In this document: one piece after another, positions 50,369 to 58,910 of the stretch
Numbering within the stretch: position 1 is the first letter of the stretch
Layout of the letters: each line of letters begins with the position of its first letter
Origin: JAFEDN01 sp963795715
GTDB taxonomy: Bacteria; Pseudomonadota; Gammaproteobacteria; Coxiellales; Coxiellaceae
DNA length: 64,000 nt
Reading direction: 5' to 3'
Assembly: GCA_963795715.1 (NCBI GenBank)
Contig: CAWCIY010000003.1
Location: 124,001 to 188,000 of the forward strand
Notes under the pieces: model-generated
The model's input: only the letters and a program-made list of their open reading frames with translations
Databases searched by the model: none
Told to the model about the DNA's origin: nothing
Position numbers and translations under genes: made by a program

Positions 50369-51241
50369 TTAAGGTTTAGGTAAGCAGTTTCCACTACAAA
50401 ACTCAGCGAACTCCACGCATTTGGCCAAAGAAACCTCGCATTGTTCTGGGGGAGACTGATTGATTACGAGATTAAGTTCTGATGTTAAAATGCTAAATTT
50501 TGTCAAATTATCGGCGAGAGAGAGCTTCTCTGCAGATAAGGCAAGCTTGACAGTAGAAATATGTTTTTTATCTGTAGTAATTTTTTCCTCTATATAATGT
50601 TTTAACAACTTTGTTAATAAGTTTAACGGCGTCCTATTCACTGTTAATATTATTAAAAAGATCTTGGGGAAATTGCTCAGAACTGTTCCAGTCAAAGTAG
50701 CTTTGGTTAAATTCGCACCCAGTAAACAAGTGCGTTCAAAGTGGGCTCCAGTCAAATCAGCATCATCAAAATCCATTTCAGAACAATCGGCGTCGGTAAA
50801 TGTAGCCTTCGGCAGCTTTGCCCGGAAAAGGGTCACTGAATTCATGGAAGCCATGGTAAAATCAACTGGGTATTTGGCAGTGCTAGTTAAATATCGCAAA
50901 GAAGCGCGCGTCATAATTGCCCCGATAAAATCGGTTTGTAAGCAAGTTACCACAGATAATTTAGCATCAACAAATACCGCCTCCTGAAACGAACAATAAT
51001 AAAATTTTGCCTGTGATAATCTAGTATTTTGAAAATTGGCCTTTTGGTAATCACTTTCTTCATCTTCCATGCTACGAATCAGGTGGTCCTTAAACATTGC
51101 TTTAAAATGGGATGCACCTTTTATATATCCCAGCACTATTTCCGTTAAATTTAAAAGTATAAAGGTTGTGACTATAGTTTGCATTTGGTTGTAACGCGTA
51201 ACCATTTGATTAATCTGGGATAAATTTTTTCTCATTCGCAT
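50369..51241 (-). CDS. Pentapeptide-repeat protein with N-terminal membrane segment
   Basis: This 290-residue protein has a hydrophobic helix near residues 20-40 (MQTIVTTFILLNLTEIVLGYI with flanks). Two runs of pentapeptide repeats with A(D/N/K)(L/F)xx periodicity follow (ANFQN, AKFYY, AVFVD, AKLSV; then AKLPK, ATFTD, MDFDD, ADLTG, ANLTK, ATLTG). The C-terminal 100 residues are helical with four cysteines near the end. Such right-handed beta helices bind proteins, and some Legionella effectors carry them. Function unknown. Confidence 0.7.
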   Translation of the reverse strand: MRMRKNLSQINQMVTRYNQMQTIVTTFILLNLTEIVLGYIKGASHFKAMFKDHLIRSMEDEESDYQKANFQNTRLSQAKFYYCSFQEAVFVDAKLSVVTCLQTDFIGAIMTRASLRYLTSTAKYPVDFTMASMNSVTLFRAKLPKATFTDADCSEMDFDDADLTGAHFERTCLLGANLTKATLTGTVLSNFPKIFLIILTVNRTPLNLLTKLLKHYIEEKITTDKKHISTVKLALSAEKLSLADNLTKFSILTSELNLVINQSPPEQCEVSLAKCVEFAEFCSGNCLPKP

Positions 51242-51350
51242 TAGTAACTCATGCTTTGTATTTAATATTTAATTAATAATATTAATATATTATAGCGGGT
51301 TCAATTCATAGTTTATTAATAATTTAACATAAATATAAGAAAAAAAATAT

Positions 51351-53183
51351 ATGGGAAGGAAAATCAGTGATAAATTGCCTTTAACTTCAAAAAATTTAGA
51401 AATTTTAACAAAATTATCCGCCAAGGAAAAAGAAAGACTTACTACTGAAGACAAAGAAGAAAAAGTCTCTGCGAGATCCAAATCAGGCGTGCGCCTGTGT
51501 GGTGAGCTCCCTTTAGAGATGCTCATTGCCGCTCGCATTGCCGAGGATAAAACTGGAACAGAGTTTTTCGTTGATGCTGAACCGGTTAAAAACGGTAGTA
51601 CAACTTTAACATCAACTCCTTTTACTGAAGCTCTTTTTGCGGATAGAGTGGTAAAAGGTCAAGAGGATAAAGAATACGCGCACATTTCTTGTAACGATAT
51701 CAACCAGGGCCTTAATGGCAATTGCTGGATGGTAGCTGCTATGGGGGCCGTTTTGGCTCTCCCAAACGGGCACCTTGCTATTGCCGTAAAAATGCGAGAT
51801 TTATCTGAAGAATTTGAAGGGCAAACTTTAGGTGAATTACTTGAGTTACCCGAGTTACTCAGAGATTCTATTGTAGTTTTATGGTTCAAAGATAAGCTCC
51901 CGTTTTTTGCTGTAGTTAAAAAATCCACTATTGATGGTGATTTTCGCGTACAATCTCCTTTTTACGTACAAATGCTGGAAAAATCCTATATTGGTTTATT
52001 TTTAGAAGGCGATTATCAAAAGGCTCGCGGCGGATTGGCTGATTTTATGTTTAACGCCTTCACTACGGGTGCGACTCAATCCAAATCAATTGAAGCTGTT
52101 AATCTAGATGTTTCCGCAAATAGAAAGCAACGCGTAGAAGAATTTAAAGCAATCTTCCAAAGCGAAAATGCGCCAGAGGGGTCTGAAGTAGTTAACGAAA
52201 TTTTTGGTCATTATGATGCTATGGTACAAAAATTTATAGACTTATGGTTGGTTCTCAAAAATCACCCTAATTTTGAAAAAGGATTTTCTTCACCTCAGAA
52301 GCTGATTACTAAGCTGGACGAAATATTCCCCCCTGCTATTTTTTCAACTTCAACAAATGATGAAAAATCTGTCAGCAAGAAAAGCGTTCAGACGGATGTC
52401 TTGTCTTCAGTCTTACAAAAGATGCCCAGGGAAGCGCTTCGCGCAATCATTGAGTGTTTAAAAAATTACGCTTCCGCTTTAACAAATGACCATAGTTATT
52501 ATCCATTCTTTAAAACAAGAATAGAATATTTCTTATTTGAAATTTCAGCTTCTCACCGAGGGAGTCCTACATCATCTCAGGAGGTTCCTTTTGATGCCAA
52601 AAAAGCACGGCCCGCGATTATTTCTTTTGATCCTGCAAAAGTTAAAACAAAACAACGTGCTTTTACTGGTGAACCGATCTCCGCACAAGGTCTGATCGCG
52701 AAGCATGGCTTTATTTTAAGTCATGTGGGCAGGCAGTATACTCAAATTCCGGGGAAAAAACCTAAAATCGATCATGTAGTATATCTCATTAATCCATGGG
52801 GGAAACGCGGGACACAAATAGTGTATGATCAAAAAGAAAATTTAAAACTTATTCCGACTGAAAATAATACTTCGACCGTGACGATAGACCATCTCATTTG
52901 TTACGGTAAAGAAATTGCGTATGATAGAAGCATGGAATTAACTCCAGAAATCATTCAGTATGAATTACAAGTTATTATTGATGAAATAAACAATGAAGCA
53001 AAACCAGAAGAACAAGATGAGGAGGCAGAAGATTTGAGCTCGGCCTCTACTTCCACTTCTTCTTCTAGCAGTACTGAAATATCTATTGAAGGTTCACCTA
53101 GTCGAGGAGGCATATTTTCCAGTCCTAAACGATCAACTTCCACGGCTGAAATTGCAAGCCAAACTGCGCAACCAACCTCCTAA
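51351..53183 (+). CDS. Calpain-like cysteine protease, candidate Dot/Icm effector
   Basis: This 610-residue protein carries the papain-fold calpain (C2) signature. The Gln/Cys pair is in DINQGLNGNCWMVAAMGAVL (Gln119, Cys125), the mid-domain motif in FYVQMLEKSYIGLFLEGDYQ and RGGLADFMFNAFTTG, catalytic His in LIAKHGFILSHVG (His452) and Asn in VYLINPWGKRG (Asn481). An insertion of about 170-190 residues lies between the Cys and His parts. There is no signal peptide. The tail is acidic then Ser-rich (KPEEQDEEAEDLSS, STSTSSSSSTEIS), like known Dot/Icm export signals. The ribosome binding site is weak and codons are AT-rich. Calpains are mainly eukaryotic, so transfer from a host is plausible. Confidence 0.75.
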   Translation: MGRKISDKLPLTSKNLEILTKLSAKEKERLTTEDKEEKVSARSKSGVRLCGELPLEMLIAARIAEDKTGTEFFVDAEPVKNGSTTLTSTPFTEALFADRVVKGQEDKEYAHISCNDINQGLNGNCWMVAAMGAVLALPNGHLAIAVKMRDLSEEFEGQTLGELLELPELLRDSIVVLWFKDKLPFFAVVKKSTIDGDFRVQSPFYVQMLEKSYIGLFLEGDYQKARGGLADFMFNAFTTGATQSKSIEAVNLDVSANRKQRVEEFKAIFQSENAPEGSEVVNEIFGHYDAMVQKFIDLWLVLKNHPNFEKGFSSPQKLITKLDEIFPPAIFSTSTNDEKSVSKKSVQTDVLSSVLQKMPREALRAIIECLKNYASALTNDHSYYPFFKTRIEYFLFEISASHRGSPTSSQEVPFDAKKARPAIISFDPAKVKTKQRAFTGEPISAQGLIAKHGFILSHVGRQYTQIPGKKPKIDHVVYLINPWGKRGTQIVYDQKENLKLIPTENNTSTVTIDHLICYGKEIAYDRSMELTPEIIQYELQVIIDEINNEAKPEEQDEEAEDLSSASTSTSSSSSTEISIEGSPSRGGIFSSPKRSTSTAEIASQTAQPTS

Positions 53184-53274
53184 ATACGATTTCTTCTGTT
53201 GTTGACAATACTTATATTTTTTATACCATTATAAGTAGATATCTGCCAAAAACAAGTTCGAAGTGGCGTCATCA

Positions 53275-53997
53275 TTAACAGATAAGAGAGGCTTCACGCT
53301 TGGTCAAAATTTCTGGCTTCATAGGTTGAAGATTGATTTCTTCTACTACAAGATGGTTTGGCAACTGCAAAAGATGCGCCACTGTATCAGCAATGTCTTC
53401 TGGCTGAATACTATTCCCCGGCTGATTCCCTGGCGTAAAGTGCAAACTGTCAAAAAAAGGAGTATCCACTAAACCCGGATTCACTAAACTGACACTGACA
53501 CCGGCTTGTTTGCACTCTAACCTTAAACTTTGCGCAAAACCTCGTAAAGCAAATTTAGTAGCACAATAGATACTGCCGGTCCTCCCCCCTGCTAAGGCGG
53601 ATTCTGAACCTATTAAAATAATTTTTCCAAATTTTCGTTGTTTAAAAGCAGGTAAAAATGTCTTGATTAGGATTACTTGAGCAGTGAAATTAACATTCAC
53701 CATATCGTTGATTTGATCCAAAGAAAATTGTTCAAGATTGCCAAATTTTCCGTAACCCGCATTGCCAATGATAGCCGCCACATCCGGATGTTCTTGATAT
53801 ATTTCTTTTAAAATCTTTTCCGAATCCTTTAAATTGGTAAAATTAATTTGAAAAACTTGATAATTAGGATGATTGGGGCTAAATTTCTGATGGTCCCTGG
53901 CCAAACCAATTACTTGGTAACCCATATTCAACAGTTTGAGCGTAATAGCTCGACCAATACCGCTAGAAGATCCTGAAATAATAATTTTTTTTGCCAT
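53275..53997 (-). CDS. Short-chain dehydrogenase/reductase
   Basis: This 240-residue SDR has the cofactor motif GSSSGIGRAITL, NAGYGKFG, the catalytic Ser in LIGSESALAGG and YxxxK in YCATKFALRGF. Arg in GLARDHQK after strand two suggests NADP(H). Substrate unknown. It lies near the SPL-like gene on the same strand but with a 66-bp gap. Confidence 0.85.
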   Translation of the reverse strand: MAKKIIISGSSSGIGRAITLKLLNMGYQVIGLARDHQKFSPNHPNYQVFQINFTNLKDSEKILKEIYQEHPDVAAIIGNAGYGKFGNLEQFSLDQINDMVNVNFTAQVILIKTFLPAFKQRKFGKIILIGSESALAGGRTGSIYCATKFALRGFAQSLRLECKQAGVSVSLVNPGLVDTPFFDSLHFTPGNQPGNSIQPEDIADTVAHLLQLPNHLVVEEINLQPMKPEILTKREASLIC

Positions 53998-54063
53998 AGT
54001 TTTTCCGAATAAGATAAGCCCATGTTGTTTAGTTTATCTCTTTTACAAACTTAACAACAGATC

Positions 54064-55056
54064 CTATGAATCTGAACCGCAGGTTGGACTATCTGGTCTG
54101 CCTGCAACGAATAAAATATCTTTAGACACGTATTTTTCTAATATAGAGTGAATTTCTTGGAGCATTTCTAAATTATCCTGTTTTGCAGAACAGGCCAATA
54201 ATTTTTCTTGAGGATATAATTTAGCAATTTTTTGTTGCATCTTTTCTGGAAATCGAAGAAGTCCTAGACTTACCGAGTGGATTGCTTCATATGGAATTCT
54301 TGAAAAAATATTAGTAAACAGTTCTTGATATAATTTGATACCATTGTCATCTATAATTAACGGATCAAATCGCAGCCCAATTCTCCATCCCGCCTTAGCA
54401 AGCATTTCTATCGCTTGCAATCTTTTTTCTAAAGGGGGTACTTTATGTTCAATCTGCTGCGATATTGCAACGGGCGTTAGACTGAATGCTACTATACAAT
54501 TGGCCAAGGGTTTGGTTTGTAATAAAGGTTGCACCGTGGCACTTTTAGTTCTTAATTCTAAAATAGCTTGAGGATGTTTTGCAAAAATAGGCAAGAAAAA
54601 ATCTAAGAAGCCAGTCACTTTATCAAAAGCTAAAGAATCACAATCATAGCCTGAGAAAAAATAATTGGCTGTTTCTTTATTGGCAGCAGAGGTTCGAATA
54701 ATGCTTTCGGCAAAATCCTCGTAGTTTACAAAAATAACATAATGCGCACTGCGGTACATTCCTTGTAAAAAGCAGTATCGGCAATCATATAAACAATTCA
54801 ACATATGGGAAAAATAATAATTATACTGACCTCCGATGCCAAATCCTGAGGGTGTCGGCAAAACAAAATGGCCGGTCTTTTTTGCTAAAATAAGCGCAGG
54901 TCTTCTTTTTTGCAAACGAAAATTCTGTGCTTTTAAATTAAAAATTTCTTGATAATGTTCGCACTCAATTAGTATCGCCTTTGCTCCCATCCTTGCTATA
55001 ATTTGTCGCACGCGTGGATGATTCTTGATTGCTGATTCGTAATAAATTATTTGCAT
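54064..55056 (-). CDS. Spore photoproduct lyase-like radical SAM protein
   Basis: This 330-residue radical SAM protein of the SPL family has the cluster motif LNCLYDCRYCFLQGMY (CxxxCxxC), FFSGYDCDSLA, and IVAFSLTPVAISQQIEHKVP and GWRIGLRFDPLI downstream. True SPL repairs spore photoproduct; relatives occur in non-sporulating bacteria where the role is not established. The tail motif FVAGRPDSPTCGSDS adds another Cys. The start overlaps the upstream nucleosidase gene by 10 bp, so the two are co-expressed. Confidence 0.8.
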   Translation of the reverse strand: MQIIYYESAIKNHPRVRQIIARMGAKAILIECEHYQEIFNLKAQNFRLQKRRPALILAKKTGHFVLPTPSGFGIGGQYNYYFSHMLNCLYDCRYCFLQGMYRSAHYVIFVNYEDFAESIIRTSAANKETANYFFSGYDCDSLAFDKVTGFLDFFLPIFAKHPQAILELRTKSATVQPLLQTKPLANCIVAFSLTPVAISQQIEHKVPPLEKRLQAIEMLAKAGWRIGLRFDPLIIDDNGIKLYQELFTNIFSRIPYEAIHSVSLGLLRFPEKMQQKIAKLYPQEKLLACSAKQDNLEMLQEIHSILEKYVSKDILFVAGRPDSPTCGSDS

Positions 55057-55880
55057 AGATTGAATTTCACAGAATCGAACCGTTTTTCCAATTCATGTAG
55101 AACCGATTGAGCGGTTTTGACGCCCGCCAAGATAGTCAAAGGACTCTCCTCAGGAAAATAGATTTGCCACTTTCGCAATTGCGTCTTTAGTTGGTGACAT
55201 TGATACTGAGTAAAATGAAGATGCGCCGTCAAACTTTCAAAATATTTAGGCTCGGCATTATTGATAATTTCCTCCGAAGATAATTTCAATAAATAAGTTA
55301 TGATTTTTTTTAAGGAATCGCTTTGCTGCTGAAATAGTTCAACCACTTGTTCAGCTTGAATATTTGCAGCAGGATTTAACGCATTATCCGAAATTATTTT
55401 TAAGGTTTGAATTTGCTCTTGGGTTACCAAAGCCAATGCCGCTTGGTGAAATCCAGCTGCCTCCATCTCAACCAACGCTTCAAGTGGATAGGTTTGTGTG
55501 GCGCGTTCTACTGTGACTACGTGCGAGCTGCGTATCTGCTCAATTAAGATCGGCAAAGGATAAAAATTCCGTGCGCTCGAGGCGTCAGTAATTTTATGTG
55601 CAAGAAATAACTCACCCATTCCATGATTAGCGGCGCCGGCAATTCCCGCATTTAAATAACAGGTATTGGGATCACTGTGGGTAGAAGCATGTAAATAACT
55701 CAAAGCGGCTGCAGATTTTACTTTACCTACACCAGAAACAATAAGATGGATATTGCTTTCTTTATTGCGATATATTGAATAAGTAGTTTTTGCATTTACA
55801 CGTGACAAATTATAATGATTTAGAAACCACCGTGCTTCACAAGGTAAAGCAACAATGATATTTAATTTACCATTAGACAT
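55047..55880 (-). CDS. Nucleoside phosphorylase/nucleosidase family protein
   Basis: This 277-residue protein of the PNP/UDP family has an N-terminal half that looks like MTA/SAH nucleosidase: NIIVALPCEARWFLNHYNLS, LIVSGVGKVKSAAALSYL, YLNAGIAGAANHGMGELFL and the purine-binding EMEAAGFHQAAL. The C-terminal 90 residues are extra and helical. It overlaps the SPL-like gene downstream and pabA upstream (19 bp). The coupling suggests a shared task, possibly processing a modified nucleoside or spent SAM, but no substrate is proven. Confidence 0.72.
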   Translation of the reverse strand: MSNGKLNIIVALPCEARWFLNHYNLSRVNAKTTYSIYRNKESNIHLIVSGVGKVKSAAALSYLHASTHSDPNTCYLNAGIAGAANHGMGELFLAHKITDASSARNFYPLPILIEQIRSSHVVTVERATQTYPLEALVEMEAAGFHQAALALVTQEQIQTLKIISDNALNPAANIQAEQVVELFQQQSDSLKKIITYLLKLSSEEIINNAEPKYFESLTAHLHFTQYQCHQLKTQLRKWQIYFPEESPLTILAGVKTAQSVLHELEKRFDSVKFNLCK

Positions 55881-56455
55881 ACTGGCTCAAGAAAGTTTTG
55901 CAAAAGCTGGTGCCCCGATTCTGTAGCAATCGATTCGGGATGAAATTGCACTCCGACCAAAGGGTAACGGCTATGTTGAATAGCCATAATATCATGGCTT
56001 CCTGAACAATTTTCCGTCCAAGCGGTAATCATGAATTGTGAAGGGAGTGCATTTTTATCAACTACTAATGAATGGTAACGCATCGCCATAAAAGGCTGAG
56101 GAATATTGGCAAAAATACCCTGACGGCGGTGATGTATCCAAGAAGTTTTACCATGCATGATTTCTGGGGCAAAAACCACTTTGCCACCAAAAGCTGCAGC
56201 AATAGCCTGATGACCTAAACACACGCCTAAGATAGGAATTTGTTGATAAAATTCTTGAATGAGTGCAATAGTGATTCCAGCTTGTTCCGGCCTTCCGGGG
56301 CCGGGAGAAATAATGATATGGCTGGGTTGTAATTTCTTAATTTCTGCAAGAGTGATCTGGTTGTTATAAACAACTCGTACATTGCAATTCAATTCCTGCA
56401 GATATTGAAAAAGGTTATAAGTAAATGAATCGTAATTATCGATAAGTAATATCAT
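55862..56455 (-). CDS. pabA: Aminodeoxychorismate/anthranilate synthase glutamine amidotransferase subunit
   Basis: This is the glutaminase subunit feeding ammonia to PabB or TrpE. From the ATG at 56455 (MILLIDNYDSFTYNLFQYLQ) it has 197 residues. The conserved GPGRPEQAG, nucleophile Cys in LGVCLGHQAIAAAFGG and catalytic His/Glu in GVQFHPESIATESG are all there. No pabB, trpE or trpD gene is adjacent. It overlaps the nucleosidase gene by 19 bp. No clear ribosome binding site is visible. Confidence 0.88.
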   Translation of the reverse strand: MILLIDNYDSFTYNLFQYLQELNCNVRVVYNNQITLAEIKKLQPSHIIISPGPGRPEQAGITIALIQEFYQQIPILGVCLGHQAIAAAFGGKVVFAPEIMHGKTSWIHHRRQGIFANIPQPFMAMRYHSLVVDKNALPSQFMITAWTENCSGSHDIMAIQHSRYPLVGVQFHPESIATESGHQLLQNFLEPVCLMVN

Positions 56456-56520
56456 TCTAGTACTTGTAAATAGTAAGTGACCGTTCACATAATGGCGTCA
56501 ACTTAAGGAAAAAATGTGCT

Positions 56521-56688
56521 GTCATTGCGAGTAAACCACCCCCAAAAAATGGGGAAATATCAGAAATGACGCTCTATTCCTCCCTCTCCCCCGCACTCGG
56601 GGGAGAGGGTCGGGGTGAGGGGACTCAGAAATTTAGCAGATGCCCTCACCCTAACCCTCTCCCGAGTACGGGAGAGGGAATAAATGAC
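56521..56688. repeat. Repeat element with GTCATTGCGAG end, second copy (inverted)
   Basis: This 168-bp element begins GTCATTGCGAGTAAACCACC and ends GGGAATAAATGAC. It has the hairpins CCCTCTCCCCCGCACTCGGGGGAGAGGG (quoted as CTCCCCCGCACTCGGGGGAG) and CTCTCCCGAGTACGGGAGAG, joined by ACTCAGAAATTTAGCAGATG. That joining text is the complement of text in the copy at 15829. Confidence 0.75.
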
Positions 56689-56700
56689 AAATGCTCTTTC

Positions 56701-57378
56701 TTAAGTTTGCGCCAAACGTATTTGTTCGCGTATTTCCTTCATTCGCCCCTCGTAATTGGAAGCATCGAATAAGCCGGAGCCGATAACACAGAAATCTGCG
56801 CCTGCTGACACTACTTTGGCAATATTGGTTTCTTTAATTCCGCCATCGATCGCCAAAATAACTTCTGGGTTAATTTCCATAATGAGCTTTCGTGCTTGGC
56901 CCAATTTTTCCAAGCTGTCCTCTATGAAAGATTGACCAGCGAAACCAGGAAAGACCGACATTATTAATAAAAAATTGATAGAGCCCAAATATTTTTCAAC
57001 AGCAGACAACGGCTTGTCCGGATTCAAGGCTAATCCCACCTGCATTCCATGTGCGTGGATATGCTGGATGCAGCCGGCCAAATCGTCTACCGTTTCTGGA
57101 TGTATGGTAATTAAATCCGCTCTGGCTTTGGCAAAATTCTCAATATATTGCTCAGGTTTTTCGACCATCAGGTGTACGTCAATCGGTGCATTAATGCCGG
57201 CTTTTCGTAATGACCGGCATACGACCGGACCAAAACTTAGATTAGGAACAAAATGATGGTCCATCACATCAAAGTGAATCCAATCAACACCGGCGGCTAA
57301 GACCCCATCAATTTCTTTGCCCAACTGAGAAAAATCTGCGGAAAGGATAGAGGCAGATATTTGTATTTTCTTAGTCAT
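56701..57378 (-). CDS. rpe: Ribulose-phosphate 3-epimerase
   Basis: This TIM-barrel enzyme of the pentose phosphate pathway interconverts ribulose- and xylulose-5-phosphate. From the ATG at 57378 it has 225 residues. ISASILSADFSQLGKEID, DWIHFDVMDHHFVPNLSFGP, PIDVHLMVEKPE and MSVFPGFAGQSF carry the metal and phosphate ligands. The upstream GTG is too close to the GGAAG ribosome binding site. Its start overlaps ubiJ by 8 bp. Confidence 0.94.
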   Translation of the reverse strand: MTKKIQISASILSADFSQLGKEIDGVLAAGVDWIHFDVMDHHFVPNLSFGPVVCRSLRKAGINAPIDVHLMVEKPEQYIENFAKARADLITIHPETVDDLAGCIQHIHAHGMQVGLALNPDKPLSAVEKYLGSINFLLIMSVFPGFAGQSFIEDSLEKLGQARKLIMEINPEVILAIDGGIKETNIAKVVSAGADFCVIGSGLFDASNYEGRMKEIREQIRLAQT

Positions 57379-57967
57379 TACTTTCACTCTTCCGGTACTT
57401 ATCGTGATGGCGGATCACTCGCTCAAACCGAGCAGTAGCCCGATCAACATCTTCCCGTAAAACAGCTATTTTTTTATAAAAATCTTCCACTTCCCCACGT
57501 TGCGGCAAATATCCCGCCTCCGTTATATAATAATCGCGGATATTTTCTCCTAAGGTATTTAAGGTCTGCTTCCCTAAAGCAAAAATTTTTTTGGTACGCC
57601 ATGTGAGTTCGTGTGCTAAGGAATCACCCAAATAGCGTGAAAAATATTCCTCACCATCAATATCTACTTTTCTAAGAATATCTCTTATTTTTTCACCAAG
57701 CTCAGTGTCACCCAATATCTCTATACCTTCTTGAAACAATATCGGGCCAGAGGCCCCTGAAAAACCTACTCGAACTAAACTGAGTAATTTTCCTCGGATA
57801 TAGGTGTCAGCCAATCCCTCAAACGTTTGGGTTAACTCTAAACCGTGCTCACGAATATGTACAAAGCAATCCATATTTAAATCGATAAAATGGATTTTTA
57901 CCACCTTCCCTTGTAAACGAGCTAGGCGTTGCCAAGTATCTGGATCCAGTTGCAAAATATAATTCAT
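57371..57967 (-). CDS. ubiJ: UbiJ, SCP2-domain ubiquinone biosynthesis accessory factor
   Basis: UbiJ binds ubiquinone intermediates and scaffolds the Ubi complex. From ATG 57967 (MNYILQLDPDTWQRL) it has 198 residues. It has an SCP2 lipid-binding domain (LQGKVVKIHFIDLNMDCFVH; LADTYIRGKLLSLVRVG; GIEILGDTELGEKIRDIL) and a helical tail (GYLPQRGEVEDFYKKIAVLR) typical of the family. The longer frame up to 58000 is formed by an inserted repeat. ubiE lies just upstream, across that element; ubiB is not seen. Confidence 0.85.
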   Translation of the reverse strand: MNYILQLDPDTWQRLARLQGKVVKIHFIDLNMDCFVHIREHGLELTQTFEGLADTYIRGKLLSLVRVGFSGASGPILFQEGIEILGDTELGEKIRDILRKVDIDGEEYFSRYLGDSLAHELTWRTKKIFALGKQTLNTLGENIRDYYITEAGYLPQRGEVEDFYKKIAVLREDVDRATARFERVIRHHDKYRKSESND

Positions 57968-57994
57968 TGTCCTGGAAATCAGTGGTAATAACAT

Positions 57995-58098
57995 CAGCAA
58001 TTCCCGCCCCGCGTGAATTGCTTTCCAGTCTCTCCCTCATCAGGATAGGAATTTTTTGCGAAATTATTCAATAGGTTAAAATTCAGTGGAAATTGCTG
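57995..58098. repeat. Palindromic repeat copy with 9-bp target duplication between ubiE and ubiJ
   Basis: This 104-bp element runs from CAGCAATTCCCG to GTGGAAATTGCTG and is flanked by TAATAACAT at 57986-57994 and 58099-58107. The right-hand duplicate includes the last base of the ubiE stop. It has a shortened middle part (CTCTCCCTCATCAGGATAGG). Confidence 0.85.
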
Positions 58099-58106
58099 TA
58101 ATAACA

Positions 58107-58859
58107 TTAATATTTTACTCCTTGATGAATGGCGACTACACCGCCGGTTAGATTTTGATATTCGCAACGATCAAATCCGGCAGCCAAAGTCATTTCTTTT
58201 AAAGTTTCTTGATCCGGATGCATGCGAATGGATTCTGCCAAATAGCGATAACTTTCTGCATCTCCTGCAACTACTTCACCCAGCCAGGGAAGCACTTTAA
58301 ATGAATAAGCATCGTAAATCTGTTGTAATAAGGGCGTCAGCAATTTGGAAAACTCTAAAATAACCAATTTTCCGCCCGGTTTGATCACATGGTACATTGC
58401 CGACAAAGCCTTTTCTTTATGGGTCACATTTCTTAACCCAAAGCCGATAATCACTCGATCGAAATAGTTTTCAGGGAAGGGCAAACTTTCTGCATTGGCA
58501 CGCACAAATAAAATATTATTAAAAATTCCCTGATTCAACAACCGGCCACGCCCTACTCTTAGCATATCCTCATTGATATCAGATAAAACAACCTGACCTT
58601 GAATTTTTACCAATGGACTGATTTTAGCGCTTAAATCGCCGCTTCCTCCTGCAAGATCGAGTACTCGAAGGCCCGGGCGCAAAGCACAACTTTGTATGGC
58701 AAGCCGTTTCCACAATCGGTGTATTCCTACGGACATCAGGTCGTTCATGAGATCATAATTTTCAGCCACACTGGAAAAAACTTCTGCAACTTTACGGTTT
58801 TTTTCTTTTGCAGGAATTTGTTTAAATCCAAAATCTGTTTGCTGGTAGTCGTAGTCCAT
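58107..58859 (-). CDS. ubiE: Ubiquinone/menaquinone biosynthesis C-methyltransferase
   Basis: This SAM-dependent methyltransferase of quinone synthesis has 250 residues. TDFGFKQIPAKEKNRKVAEV and FSSVAENYDLMNDLMSVGIH at the N-terminus match the family. VLDLAGGSGDLSAKI is the SAM-binding motif, followed by RVIIGFGLRNVTHKEKALSA and LPWLGEVVAGDAESYRYLAE. The product completes a set with ubiJ and coq7 in this window. A repeat insertion touches its stop codon. Confidence 0.95.
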   Translation of the reverse strand: MDYDYQQTDFGFKQIPAKEKNRKVAEVFSSVAENYDLMNDLMSVGIHRLWKRLAIQSCALRPGLRVLDLAGGSGDLSAKISPLVKIQGQVVLSDINEDMLRVGRGRLLNQGIFNNILFVRANAESLPFPENYFDRVIIGFGLRNVTHKEKALSAMYHVIKPGGKLVILEFSKLLTPLLQQIYDAYSFKVLPWLGEVVAGDAESYRYLAESIRMHPDQETLKEMTLAAGFDRCEYQNLTGGVVAIHQGVKY

Positions 58860-58910
58860 AAAATCCGCCTTATTGTTCTTGCGATCCCCATCGTGTAAAG
58901 TGGAGTTTGA

